This document shows, piece after piece, positions 8,279-17,438 of a DNA stretch of 64,000 nucleotides (position 1 is its first letter; the number at the start of each line of letters is the position of its first letter). Below the pieces are notes generated by a model. It had not been told where the DNA came from, did not search any database, and saw only the letters and a list, made by a program, of their open reading frames with translations. A program made the translations under genes and the position numbers. The DNA is from Planctomycetota bacterium (GTDB lineage: Bacteria > Planctomycetota > Phycisphaerae > Phycisphaerales > SM1A02): NCBI GenBank assembly GCA_024230295.1, contig JAAERN010000001.1, forward strand, positions 1 through 64,000, read 5' to 3'.

Positions 8279-9684
8279 CCATGAGTGAAGATCAGCAGGG
8301 TAGGGGCGACCAGGTAACTGGCGTGAACATGCTCGCCGTGATCGTTGCCGTAAGGCGGCGATGGTGGCTCGTTGTTGTCGTGACTGTTCTGAGCGTTCTG
8401 ATTTCGATCCCAGTCGGTGATGTTGTTGACGGTGAGAGTCAGGATGTTCACATCGCGATCGATCTCGGCCAAGTTCCATGGCGGATGAGCGAAAGGGGCA
8501 CTCCGCATTGGGAACTTGCGCCTGTGATTGCGCAGCAAGACGACACCTTGTCGGCCATCGACTGGGTAATGGAATTGTCGTTCGCCGAGTTCAACAGGAA
8601 TCGGATTGAGCGAGGTGAGAAAGTGTGGAGGAAACTGCGATGGCAGGCATCCTCTGCGGGGCCTGGTCTTTTTAAGATCACGAGTGAGGTGCCTGTTCAG
8701 GACGGTCAGGATGCGGTGGATCTCATGAGCGATGCCGCTAACTTATTTATTGCCACGCTCAAACTTGCCGAAGAGCAACAACTCGCCATCATTGATGGCG
8801 ACATCGTGCGGATGCAGCAGGCGTTGGACTTGCTTGATGCTGAGTCTCGGTTGCAGGCAGAGGCTGCAGAAATTCTGCAACACCAGCGGCAGGCTGAAGC
8901 GAGTCAAGCCAAACTCAAGGATGAAGTACTCATTGCAAGGGCTCGAGCAGAGCTTGAACAAGCAAAGATCGAGGCGGAGGCAACACTGAAGAATCACGAA
9001 GCCGCCTTGGTGGCGGCGCGGGTGAGTAGAGAAACGCTGCTTCTTTCACAAGAAATGCTGAAGGGCCGAATCGACCAACTCGACACGTTGCTAGCGGATT
9101 CCAAGGCAAGTACCGCCACACTCATGGAGTATTCGAGAACGGCTGAGACGTCAGCGGCGGCTGAATTGCTCGTGCTTGCTATGGCGAGTTTGGACGACCG
9201 GCACTCAAGATGGATCGGTGAGCGCTATCAAGTGTTGACGGAGTTGACCGTTGAACTGCCGGTTACGTTGGCGACGCTGGACAGTCGAATAGCGATGCTC
9301 AATCAGGAGATTGAGGCGCAACGCGTCATATGCTCGGCGACAGAGCATCAGTTGCTGGCGGAACCGGTGGTTCGCCGCTTTGATGTGCGGGAGGCGGAAC
9401 TTGGCGCTCGAACTGCCGAAGTTCTCGGATCCGGTGTCGTGGCAAGCATCGCAATGGAGAACGAGTCGACGAGGAAGCAGCTTCTGGAGCTTGTAGAACT
9501 TCGACGACTGTCAACGCCTGTGTCAGTCGTTGGTTCAGGTGCTTTCCTTGGCACAATATCAAGGCCAATTCCAATTGTGGTCATCTGGGTTCTTGCAGCG
9601 CTGGTCGGATGTCTAATCGGAATCAACGTCGTTGTCTTTTCGGCGATCTTGAGCTCCGCAGATGAACGAGCTTCTTTCGGATGA
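8275..9684 (+). CDS. Wzz-like polysaccharide co-polymerase
   Basis: 469 residues from GTG 8275; an ATG two codons later (8281) is equally possible. One membrane helix lies near residues 25-50 (WWLVVVVTVLSVLISI) and another near the C-terminus (IPIVVIWVLAALVGCLIGINVVVF). Between them is a long periplasmic region with a coiled coil at about residues 165-300, rich in A/E/L/Q/R (ARAELEQAKIEAEA). This two-helix-plus-coil plan is that of Wzz/GumC-type chain-length regulators, which set polysaccharide length with Wzy. No cytoplasmic tyrosine kinase domain follows the second helix. It lies 183 bases after the glycosyltransferase and overlaps the next gene by ATGA. Confidence 0.75.
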   Translation: MTMSEDQQGRGDQVTGVNMLAVIVAVRRRWWLVVVVTVLSVLISIPVGDVVDGESQDVHIAIDLGQVPWRMSERGTPHWELAPVIAQQDDTLSAIDWVMELSFAEFNRNRIERGEKVWRKLRWQASSAGPGLFKITSEVPVQDGQDAVDLMSDAANLFIATLKLAEEQQLAIIDGDIVRMQQALDLLDAESRLQAEAAEILQHQRQAEASQAKLKDEVLIARARAELEQAKIEAEATLKNHEAALVAARVSRETLLLSQEMLKGRIDQLDTLLADSKASTATLMEYSRTAETSAAAELLVLAMASLDDRHSRWIGERYQVLTELTVELPVTLATLDSRIAMLNQEIEAQRVICSATEHQLLAEPVVRRFDVREAELGARTAEVLGSGVVASIAMENESTRKQLLELVELRRLSTPVSVVGSGAFLGTISRPIPIVVIWVLAALVGCLIGINVVVFSAILSSADERASFG

Positions 9685-11045
9685 CATTGGCCACTTCGCG
9701 GGCCAAGGTTGGTGTTGGAAACAGTGGCGGTTTGGAGGAAGCTGCGCGGGCGGATCCTATTGGCCACTCGGTACAGGCGATTATGGCTGGAGTTTGTATT
9801 GGGCTGCTTCCGGTCACCGTTGCTGGTGCCACTATTGCACTGATTGTTCTGTTGATCTATGCGATTCTCCGGTTGCACTGTACGGGCGCGATCAGTTGGG
9901 CTTTGCTTCGACGACCAGTCATGGTCGCGAGTTTTGGGTTGGCCGTGTGGTGGGCGGTGACGACTCTGTGGTCGCCCACCCCTTGGTACGGTCTTGAACA
10001 TCTACGGGCGCTTCGCTGGCTGATCCTTCCTGTCCTTGTTTGGCCAGTCATCGATCATCGCGATTACTTTATAATTTGCGCCTTGTGCGGGATCGCAGTA
10101 CTCAATGTGTCACAGTTGGTGGAGGCTGCCGCTCAGTATGCGGAAACTGGCCGATTCGCTGACCGGGCTGGGGGATTAATGACCCACGAGCCCTACGCCG
10201 GCTTGTGGTCACTTGTCGGTATGTTCGGTTGGCTTGGCCTAGTGATGGCCGGACGAAGATGGTGGCGTCTTGCGGCTGGGATAGGATTCTGCCTCGCGAC
10301 AGTTGGCTTGCTGATTGCGGGAGGCCGAGCAGCGTGGGTCGCCACAGTGATTGCGGGCGGCGTAATGCTCCCCATCCTCTGGCTTCGATGTCCGGTGTAT
10401 CGACGGTGGATTCTGATTGGCACCGCTCTGGTGCCACTCTTGATTCTTGCTGCGTGGCCGGTGTTCGGTGCGCCCGCAGAGAAGATCTTTGCCCACACGC
10501 GGTACGGGGTTAGAAAGTTCATTGAAACGGGCAACCCTGCCGGGCACCAGATGATTCGACTGCTCTGGAACAAGCGGGCGCTGGTCTACTGGACATCAGC
10601 ACCCGTGCAGGGTGTCGGGCTTGGCGGGTTCTCGGCGCTCATTTTGCAGGATGATGTGCTTCGGGACACGAGCAGGGACGCCACGCGGAGCGATAAGTCC
10701 AATGATCCGAACTGGAGGGGATACGTCGCCGAGCATCCGCACAACACCTATGTTGTAGCACTTTCAGAAACGGGCCTGATCGGATTCGGTTTGCTTGCGA
10801 TTATCCTGATCGCCACTTGGCGGCAGTGCTGGAAGGCTATTTCATCAGATGGTTTCGGACTACTCCAATTTGGATGGTTTCTGGCTTGGCTCGTAGCGGC
10901 GGCATTTGACTGCTTCATGTATGCAGGACAGACCATCAGCCTGCTCGCAATGATCATTTCGCTGTCTTTGACTGTGCCGGTGGCCGACCGCCTTTGGGTA
11001 GATCGTAGATTGATTTTGAACAGTGGTCCGCCGTTGCCGGAGTGA
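9681..11045 (+). CDS. O-antigen ligase family membrane protein
   Basis: 454 residues with about 11-12 membrane helices. A large loop after helix ~8 (FARTRYGVRKFIET-like region) leads to VGLGGFSALIL and then EHPHNTYVVALSETGLIG, the HPHN(xx)L-type motif typical of the Wzy_C/O-antigen ligase domain. Such proteins join or polymerise undecaprenyl-linked glycans at the periplasmic face. The ATG overlaps the preceding stop (ATGA at 9681-9684). It closes the plus-strand polysaccharide operon; the oxoprolinase follows within 25 bases. Which of the two Wzy-like proteins is polymerase and which is ligase cannot be decided by reading. Confidence 0.82.
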   Translation: MTLATSRAKVGVGNSGGLEEAARADPIGHSVQAIMAGVCIGLLPVTVAGATIALIVLLIYAILRLHCTGAISWALLRRPVMVASFGLAVWWAVTTLWSPTPWYGLEHLRALRWLILPVLVWPVIDHRDYFIICALCGIAVLNVSQLVEAAAQYAETGRFADRAGGLMTHEPYAGLWSLVGMFGWLGLVMAGRRWWRLAAGIGFCLATVGLLIAGGRAAWVATVIAGGVMLPILWLRCPVYRRWILIGTALVPLLILAAWPVFGAPAEKIFAHTRYGVRKFIETGNPAGHQMIRLLWNKRALVYWTSAPVQGVGLGGFSALILQDDVLRDTSRDATRSDKSNDPNWRGYVAEHPHNTYVVALSETGLIGFGLLAIILIATWRQCWKAISSDGFGLLQFGWFLAWLVAAAFDCFMYAGQTISLLAMIISLSLTVPVADRLWVDRRLILNSGPPLPE

Positions 11046-11070
11046 ACCTGCGTGCTGCGGGTCTCTTGTA

Positions 11071-14000
11071 ATGCAGACAGACGCCAATCCAAACAACTCC
11101 AACCAGATTCAAGGGCGGTGGCATGTCGCGATCGACCGGGGGGGAACATTCACTGACGCCATCGCATCACGAGATGGCGAAGTTCGGGTCGCTAAGGTTC
11201 CCACAATCGATTTATTGAATGGCCTAGATGCCGGTCTCAGGGCAATCCGCAAGGTGTTGGGAATCTCGGATGAAGTCGATCTTGATGATCAGTTATTGGC
11301 GAGTATCCGACTCGGGACGACGGCTGCCACAAATGCGCTGCTAACTCGTTCAGGTGAGCCGACGACATTAGTCCTCACGGCGGGGCTTCGTGATCTTCCG
11401 GTCATCGGAGATCAGGCTCGTCCCCAGCTCTTTGATCTTGACATCGTGCGTCCTGAACCGATTGCGTCGCAAGTTATTGAGGCGGTCGAGCGAGTTGGTG
11501 TGGACGGCGTAGTTATCACACCGCTCGACGAGATCGCGTTGCGGAGCGAACTTCTTATGGCTCTGAGTTCGGGATGCACGAGTCTCGCAGTTTCACTCTT
11601 GCATGGATGGCGGCATGATGTACATGAGCGTCGTATTGCCGAGATAGCAGCTGAGATCGGATTCACTGAAGTCGTGACCAGCCGCATGAGCCCACTCCCA
11701 GGATATGTGGCGAGGATTGATACGGTGGCGCTAGATGCGAGTCTGACGCCGGTCTTGCACGCCGCGGTTCGCGAGACGGCTTCGTCGATCCATGGCGTAT
11801 CGGTTCGCTGCATGCAGAGTAGTGGCGGGCTTGTTGAGCCGGAGGCGTTTCGCGGATGCCGCGCGGTGCTGTCGGGGCCAGCCGGTGGACTTGTTGGTGC
11901 CGCAGGAGAGGGGCATCGGCACGGATTCGATCGCGTGATCGCGCTGGACATGGGGGGGACCTCGACAGACGTTTCGTGGTGTTCCGGAGAACTTGAGCGT
12001 GACACCGACGCAGTAGTCGGCGGACTGCGTGTGCGCGTGCCCATGCTGCGAGTTCACACTGTGGCGGCGGGTGGTGGCTCGGTGTGTCAGACAAAGAGTG
12101 GTCGGTTGCGTGTCGGCCCCGAGAGTGCTGGCGCGGCACCAGGCCCAGCGTGTTATGGCCTTGGCGGTCCAGCAACAATCACTGATTGTCACGTCGTACT
12201 CGGGCGATTGCCGGTAGCGGCCATGCCATCGGTGTTCGGGCTCAGTGGCGATGCCTGTATTGATCCATCAGCGTCGTGGCAGGCGATTGAAGCGATGAGC
12301 GGTTCGACATCGCAGGGCGTGCCCCAGGTTGCGGCGGGGTTCCTTGACGTGGCGGTTGAATGTATTGCCGGTGCGATTCGCCAAGTGTCGATTGAACAGG
12401 GGCATGACGTTCGTCATGCGGTGGTGTGCGCATTTGGTGGTGCCGCTGGGCAACTTGCGTGTCGCATTGCGTCGAGGCTCGATGTGGATCAAGTGCTGAT
12501 ACCTATTCATGCGGGCGTGCTGTCTGCACAGGGAATATCCATCGCTGAAATTGCAGCGGTTCGAAGCAGCGGTGTCGGATGTGATCTCGGCGATCTTGAT
12601 CAATTGAACGAAGTCGTTCGGGGTCTTCGCGAGGAGACTTCCGAAGAACTCACAGACCAAGGTGCTGATATTGACAGGGTTGAAGTGACGGTTGCAGTCC
12701 GCGGCCATCGCTGGGATCGGACCATTCCGATCTCTTTGGAAGATCCAGCCTCCATGGATTTGGCATACCGACAGGCTTGTCTGGAGCGGTTTGGCTTTGA
12801 AATCCATGGGCCGTTGGTTGCAGAATCGGTTGAAGTGCGGTCCGTTTCGGCTTCTGCCCACCGCGTGACCGCAGCGCCGTCCTCGCGGGAATCGCTCGGT
12901 GGAACGACACGTATGTGGGTGGACGGGGAGTGGCGAGATGTCGGTGTGGTTTCGGGAAGTTGCGTCGATCGCATCGATGGCCCCGCCGTAGTTGTCCAAG
13001 ATGGCGCGACTATCGTCTTGGAACCGGGCTGGCAGGCGAGCCGTCACCGGGAGGGAGGCTTGGTGTTGTCTCGATGCCGAGCGGCGGCCCCTCCTGAGTT
13101 CGACGCCACAACCGCCGCTGGCATCGAAATCGCCAACCGACGCTTCTTGTCCATCTGCCGAGAGATGGGGACGGTCTTGCAGCACACTGCCTGCAGCGTC
13201 AATGTGAAGGAGCGGCGTGACTACTCCTGCGCAGTTTTTGACGCGGATGGCAGGCTTGTTGCCAATGGGCCGCATATGCCAGTGCATCTTGGATCAATGG
13301 GGGAGAGCGTTCGCCGTGTGCTGCAGGTGCATGGTGACCGCATGCTTTCGGGTGATGTCTTTGTCGATAATGATCCGGCCTTCGGTGGGACGCACTTGCC
13401 CGACCTGACTGTAGTCTCGCCGGTGTTTCATGGGAAGCAATGTGAGTATGTTGTTGCGAGCCGGGCGCATCACGCCGACGTTGGCGGAACAACGCCGGGG
13501 TCGATGCCCTCAGACTCATCATCTTTGAGTGAAGAGGGCGTGGTGTTCAATGCGGAATACCTCGTGCGTAGCGGTGAGTTCTTGGAAGAGCGTATGCGTT
13601 CTCAGCTCTTGGGAAGCCTCTGGCCTGCTCGGCAGCCGGACGTCAACATTGATGACTTGAGAGCGCAGGTCGGTGCCAACATGCGAGGCATGCGGCTGCT
13701 CGATGCAATGCGGTTGGAACTGAGTGGGGCAGGAATGGCAGCCGCTATGGCTGCAGTCCGCCATAACGCTGCAGCGTGTGTTCGGGAGGCGCTTCGAAGC
13801 CATGGTGGGGGGGCATTTGAGTCAGCCATGGATGATGGCGGTGTCGTGCGAGTCCACGTGCGGCCGGCTGCTGATCACACCATTATTGACTTTAGTGGGA
13901 CGAGCTCGCAGCGGCCGGGGAACACCAATGCGCCTCTTGCTGTGACGCGATCTGCAGTGCTCTATGTGCTCCGATGCCTCGTCGCCGATGATATTCCGCT

Positions 14001-14637
14001 CAACGACGGGTGTATGGATTCGATCAAGCTCATTGTTCCTGATGGCAGCATGCTCTCGCCTAGGCAAGGGGCGGCCGTCGTTGGTGGAAACGTCGAGACA
14101 AGCCAGATCATCGTAGACGCGTTACTTGGTGCGTTTGGAGTGCAAGCCGCATCGCAGGGGACAATGAACAACCTTACGTTTGGCGATGATTCGCATCAGT
14201 ACTACGAAACGATCTGCGGAGGCTCTGGCGGTGGAGCGGGTTTGGGTTCGCCCTTCTGCGGGGAGGCGGCGGTACACACACATATGACGAACAGCCTGCT
14301 CACAGATCCCGAGATTCTCGAAGACCGGTTTCCGGTTCGATTGGAGCGTTTCTGTATTCGGATCGGATCGGGAGGATCAGGGCGGTTTGCCGGAGGTGAT
14401 GGGGCCATACGGCAGATTCGATTCCTCAGCCCAATGCAAGTGTCATTTCTGGCTGGTCGCAGAATCGTGCCGCCGCACGGGCTCAAAGGTGGCGGTGATG
14501 GCGCTGTGGGATCGCAATGTCTAATTCATAGGAACGGTCGCGTGGAGCAGCTTCCAGGTTCCTTTCGGAAGGAAGTCGTTGAGGGGGATACTTTGCGAAT
14601 CGAAACGCCCGGCGGCGGGGGATGGCTGGCAGAGTGA
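11071..14637 (+). CDS. 5-oxoprolinase / hydantoinase HyuA-HyuB fusion
   Basis: 1188 residues from ATG 11071; the frame is open to 11023 but that part overlaps the previous gene, and neither start has a clear ribosome site. The first half is HyuA-like: [44 protein letters not shown] (actin-like ATPase phosphate loops). The second half is HyuB-like: [82 protein letters not shown]. Its length matches ATP-dependent 5-oxoprolinases (~1200-1290 residues), which open 5-oxoproline to glutamate; hydantoinase activity is the alternative. Only 25 bases separate it from the polysaccharide operon, so it may be co-transcribed, but I see no functional link. Confidence 0.9.
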   Translation: MQTDANPNNSNQIQGRWHVAIDRGGTFTDAIASRDGEVRVAKVPTIDLLNGLDAGLRAIRKVLGISDEVDLDDQLLASIRLGTTAATNALLTRSGEPTTLVLTAGLRDLPVIGDQARPQLFDLDIVRPEPIASQVIEAVERVGVDGVVITPLDEIALRSELLMALSSGCTSLAVSLLHGWRHDVHERRIAEIAAEIGFTEVVTSRMSPLPGYVARIDTVALDASLTPVLHAAVRETASSIHGVSVRCMQSSGGLVEPEAFRGCRAVLSGPAGGLVGAAGEGHRHGFDRVIALDMGGTSTDVSWCSGELERDTDAVVGGLRVRVPMLRVHTVAAGGGSVCQTKSGRLRVGPESAGAAPGPACYGLGGPATITDCHVVLGRLPVAAMPSVFGLSGDACIDPSASWQAIEAMSGSTSQGVPQVAAGFLDVAVECIAGAIRQVSIEQGHDVRHAVVCAFGGAAGQLACRIASRLDVDQVLIPIHAGVLSAQGISIAEIAAVRSSGVGCDLGDLDQLNEVVRGLREETSEELTDQGADIDRVEVTVAVRGHRWDRTIPISLEDPASMDLAYRQACLERFGFEIHGPLVAESVEVRSVSASAHRVTAAPSSRESLGGTTRMWVDGEWRDVGVVSGSCVDRIDGPAVVVQDGATIVLEPGWQASRHREGGLVLSRCRAAAPPEFDATTAAGIEIANRRFLSICREMGTVLQHTACSVNVKERRDYSCAVFDADGRLVANGPHMPVHLGSMGESVRRVLQVHGDRMLSGDVFVDNDPAFGGTHLPDLTVVSPVFHGKQCEYVVASRAHHADVGGTTPGSMPSDSSSLSEEGVVFNAEYLVRSGEFLEERMRSQLLGSLWPARQPDVNIDDLRAQVGANMRGMRLLDAMRLELSGAGMAAAMAAVRHNAAACVREALRSHGGGAFESAMDDGGVVRVHVRPAADHTIIDFSGTSSQRPGNTNAPLAVTRSAVLYVLRCLVADDIPLNDGCMDSIKLIVPDGSMLSPRQGAAVVGGNVETSQIIVDALLGAFGVQAASQGTMNNLTFGDDSHQYYETICGGSGGGAGLGSPFCGEAAVHTHMTNSLLTDPEILEDRFPVRLERFCIRIGSGGSGRFAGGDGAIRQIRFLSPMQVSFLAGRRIVPPHGLKGGGDGAVGSQCLIHRNGRVEQLPGSFRKEVVEGDTLRIETPGGGGWLAE

Positions 14638-14661
14638 TCTTCGGATAGGAAACCCCAGTAC

Positions 14662-14702
14662 AAAAAAAGCAGCCGCCGATCCCGAAGGGGACCGGCGGCT
14701 GC
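14662..14702 (-). terminator. Intrinsic terminator between convergent genes
   Basis: GCAGCCGCCG (14669-14678) pairs with CGGCGGCTGC (14693-14702), with further pairing inside. On the minus strand the stem is followed by seven T, 30 bases after the stop of the first protease gene. On the plus strand it follows the oxoprolinase stop by 31 bases with a weaker CGTTTG tail, so it may serve both directions. Confidence 0.85.
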
Positions 14703-14731
14703 CGTTTGACACAGAGGATCGGATCGTCAGC

Positions 14732-17236
14732 TCAGTCGCCGCAACCAAACTCAGCGATAGTCGCCAGAAGGTCGTCGACGTCGTATGTGCTTCCGAATCC
14801 GTTGATGATCGCGAGGATGTCATCGACGTCGACATCACCGTCGCCGTCCAAGTCATTCTCGCATCCGCTTTCGCACTCATCAGGGACCCCGTTGCCATTG
14901 GAGTCTTCGCTGGACCCATTGGCAATGTCGCAGGAGTCCGGATTGCCGTTGAGATTGCAGTCAAGCTCACCGTTGTAGGTGATCGTTGTCGAGGCAGTGT
15001 CCTGCCATGTGACGTTGACGCCATCGCGACCTTGGAAGAGCGCCTCGAAGAGAACCTCCGAGGAGTGCTCCATGGTTGTGAGACGGGCAATCAAGACACC
15101 ATTGAGGATGGCGCAGTCGCTGTTTGTGAAGGAAGCGCCATCGCCCTGGGCATCGGTCGGCAGGCAGAACCATGTTCCGTTGCCAGCGCTCAGGGTTCCA
15201 CCAGCTTCGAAGTCGGCCCAATCGATACCGATGTTGTTGAGGGCGTTTTCGCCATACGGGTTGCCCGAAGAATCCAGGCAGCCGATGGTGACGCGACTGT
15301 CCCACTCCAGATCAGGAGCGAGCGGGAAGAAGTCAGGATTGACTTCCTGGCTTGTTGGACCGCCATACCCATCCTGATAGAAGCTGGTCGAAGAAGCGAC
15401 CGTTTTCTGCTGCAGGCTGTTGCCTGCGACAGCATCGAGCCGCCAACCGTCGGGAAGTTCTGCGTATACGTCAACCGTGTAGCAGGACTCGCCAGTTGAG
15501 AGCAGATCAGTGCCGACCACGCTCCAACGGATGTTGAGGTCGCCAGATCCGCAGGGGTTGCCAGAGCAGTCGCTGCCGTCACCGAGGTACGAGCCGCCTG
15601 CATCGCTGCATTCAGTCGAGGTGTACTCGGCGCAGCTTACGCCGATGCAGCAACCGCCGGTCGGATCGGGAGCGCACGGGTCATTGGAGCAGTCCGTGTC
15701 GTCGCCGAGGTAGGTGCCAGTGCAAAGCGCTTCTGTTGTGACTGAGCAAGTCGTATCGACGCAGCAACCACCTGTTGGGGTGGGATCGGCACAGTTGACC
15801 GTTCCGCACGTCTGGCCGGGTTGCCAGTCGCCACCCGCGTTGGTGCAGGAGGGCTCGGAGACCGTATAGCAACTGCCGTTGAGGCAGCAGACGCCACCGT
15901 TGCCGCTGCCGTCGTACGGATTGAGTGTGTTCAAGAAAGTCGAGCCAGTTCCCGCGGGATCGAGGTACGAACTCATCATGTTCCATGACAGATAGAGCGA
16001 CTTTCCGTAGTAGTCATCATCATCATTCGTGCAGAATGCGTTTCCGCAGCACAACGCGCCGATGACCTGATGGCTGCTGTTGAAGAGGCCCGAGCCCGAG
16101 GAACCGTAGTAGGTGCGGCCCTCGTCCCAATTGATGCCCCAGTACTGGCCGTTGGTATATGAATTTTGCACGGAGGAGATCCGCTTCTCGGCCGTATTTG
16201 GATGGTGAATACAAACTCCATTCGAAGCGCCCGAGTTGGAGCGATTCCATCCGGCGAAGGTGATTTCCCAGTCAGGATTCGGATCGTTGGTCAGGCGAAT
16301 CAGGCAGAAGTCCGTCGTACTGTTGCTCGTCAGATAGGTCGAGCCTGACGTAGTGCTGTTGTAGTTGCCATTTCCGTTGTTGCCGCTGGAGCCCCCTGTC
16401 CGGCAGTAACTGTTCTGGTGATTCCAATACACCACGATCGATTGGTCATTGCCGGCCGAGATTCCACAGTGATCCGCTGTGAGGAAGTAGGGGGTTTGAT
16501 CTTCGTTGCTGTTGTTGAGCATCGTGCCTGAGCATGTCCACTGGCCATTGAGGGTGTAGACGCCCGCAGCAGGAATCTCATCCCACCAGTCATCACCGAG
16601 TGGGCACTCGACGTCAATGTTGCAACTCTCAGAAGATCCGCGAGTGTGACCTTTCCATTTTTCGGGAGCGCCTAGTCCGCGGTAGCCTTCGTTGATTGCA
16701 CTAATGGAAAAGCCATCGATGAAGGCTTGGCGATCGTCGGAATCGACCGACGCTTCGATGACGACTTCTTCGCCATGAATCACGCGGGTCCAGTACTCGC
16801 CACTGGCCGGATTATCCTGTGACGTCAATGTATTCATGACATCGAGACCGTCTACGGAATAGATCGTGAGTTCGGCTGAGTCAGGCAATTCGAATGTGCC
16901 GAAGCCAAAGTTGATGTGATAGGCACCCGGCGAGAGGACTCGGAGCCTCCACATCATTCTGCCGTCTGGCAGAAACTCCCAAGTGCCGCGGTCTAAAGGG
17001 GAGACCTCGACCTCGTTCGCAACGGCGAAGCGGGGCACGAGGCTGAGTTCGTTGCGGCGAAGATCGTCCTCATCCAGCCACTCATAATTGGGGCCAGCCA
17101 GTTCGATGAGTTCAACAACATCGGTGGGGAGATGCCCTTGGTCAAGACCCCAAGTCGAGGCTTGAGCACATGTAGCACTTGCGAGGCCAGCGGCTACAGC
17201 CACCGCCTTGAAGGACGTATACGATCGTTGACGCAT
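14732..17236 (-). CDS. Secreted lysyl-endopeptidase-like serine protease with dockerin-like tail
   Basis: 834 residues from the ATG at 17236 (GAGGAG six bases upstream; the longer frame adds 16 residues). Signal peptide MRQRSYTS...ATCAQAS. Residues ~27-185 are a beta-rich pro- or binding domain. The S1-type protease domain (~190-420) has all three catalytic positions: His256 in TADHCG, Asp309 in TTDFCL, Ser380 in GSSGSG, with IVVYWNHQNSYCR as in Achromobacter protease I-type enzymes. Three six-cysteine repeats follow (15551-15898), then the ~170-residue domain shared with the VCBS protein, a NPDSCDIA/GNGVPDECE calcium linker, and a dockerin-like tail (DLDGDGDVDVDD) ending FGCGD. Lys-X cleavage is inferred from family only. 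A paralogue lies immediately upstream. Confidence 0.88.
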   Translation of the reverse strand: MRQRSYTSFKAVAVAAGLASATCAQASTWGLDQGHLPTDVVELIELAGPNYEWLDEDDLRRNELSLVPRFAVANEVEVSPLDRGTWEFLPDGRMMWRLRVLSPGAYHINFGFGTFELPDSAELTIYSVDGLDVMNTLTSQDNPASGEYWTRVIHGEEVVIEASVDSDDRQAFIDGFSISAINEGYRGLGAPEKWKGHTRGSSESCNIDVECPLGDDWWDEIPAAGVYTLNGQWTCSGTMLNNSNEDQTPYFLTADHCGISAGNDQSIVVYWNHQNSYCRTGGSSGNNGNGNYNSTTSGSTYLTSNSTTDFCLIRLTNDPNPDWEITFAGWNRSNSGASNGVCIHHPNTAEKRISSVQNSYTNGQYWGINWDEGRTYYGSSGSGLFNSSHQVIGALCCGNAFCTNDDDDYYGKSLYLSWNMMSSYLDPAGTGSTFLNTLNPYDGSGNGGVCCLNGSCYTVSEPSCTNAGGDWQPGQTCGTVNCADPTPTGGCCVDTTCSVTTEALCTGTYLGDDTDCSNDPCAPDPTGGCCIGVSCAEYTSTECSDAGGSYLGDGSDCSGNPCGSGDLNIRWSVVGTDLLSTGESCYTVDVYAELPDGWRLDAVAGNSLQQKTVASSTSFYQDGYGGPTSQEVNPDFFPLAPDLEWDSRVTIGCLDSSGNPYGENALNNIGIDWADFEAGGTLSAGNGTWFCLPTDAQGDGASFTNSDCAILNGVLIARLTTMEHSSEVLFEALFQGRDGVNVTWQDTASTTITYNGELDCNLNGNPDSCDIANGSSEDSNGNGVPDECESGCENDLDGDGDVDVDDILAIINGFGSTYDVDDLLATIAEFGCGD
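14975..15535 (-). other. Unnamed ~170-residue domain, copy 2 (C-terminal in protease 1)
   Basis: Encodes the segment from LNIRWSVVGTDLL through VTWQDTAST. It is near-identical in pattern to copy 3 in the paralogue and clearly similar to copy 1 in the VCBS protein (GIDWADFEAGG, NGTWFCLPTDAQGDG). Confidence 0.6.
15551..15898 (-). repeat. Three six-cysteine protein repeats in protease 1
   Basis: Consensus by eye: G-x-C-C-x(3-6)-C-x(6-8)-C-x(3)-G-G-x-[YW]-x-x-G-[DQ]-x-x-x-C-x(3-4)-C, six cysteines per ~37 residues. One example begins GGCCVDTTCSV and closes near YLGDDTDCSNDPC. Confidence 0.75.
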
Positions 17237-17438
17237 TGGTTTCTCCTCTATGCGGTCCGCAGAGACTTCGTAAGGGTTCCACATGTACGGTCCGTGTCAA
17301 CATGAAGTCCGTGGACTAAGAAAATCGGTTCCAAAACGTCCGAGATTCTATCGGAAACTGGCCATTTTCTCTGTGATCGGCTCCTGGTGGGAGGAACGAT
17401 GTTGGATTCTGCGGAGGTTGATTGAGCGAGCGTGGGGG

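Noticed and set aside
12268-13287. 339-codon minus-strand frame within the oxoprolinase gene
   Set aside because: It is antisense to strongly conserved HyuA/HyuB motifs and its translation is His/Arg-rich without domain character.
14579-15499. 306-codon plus-strand frame across the protease 3' region
   Set aside because: It crosses a strong terminator hairpin and is antisense to the conserved C-terminal domain.
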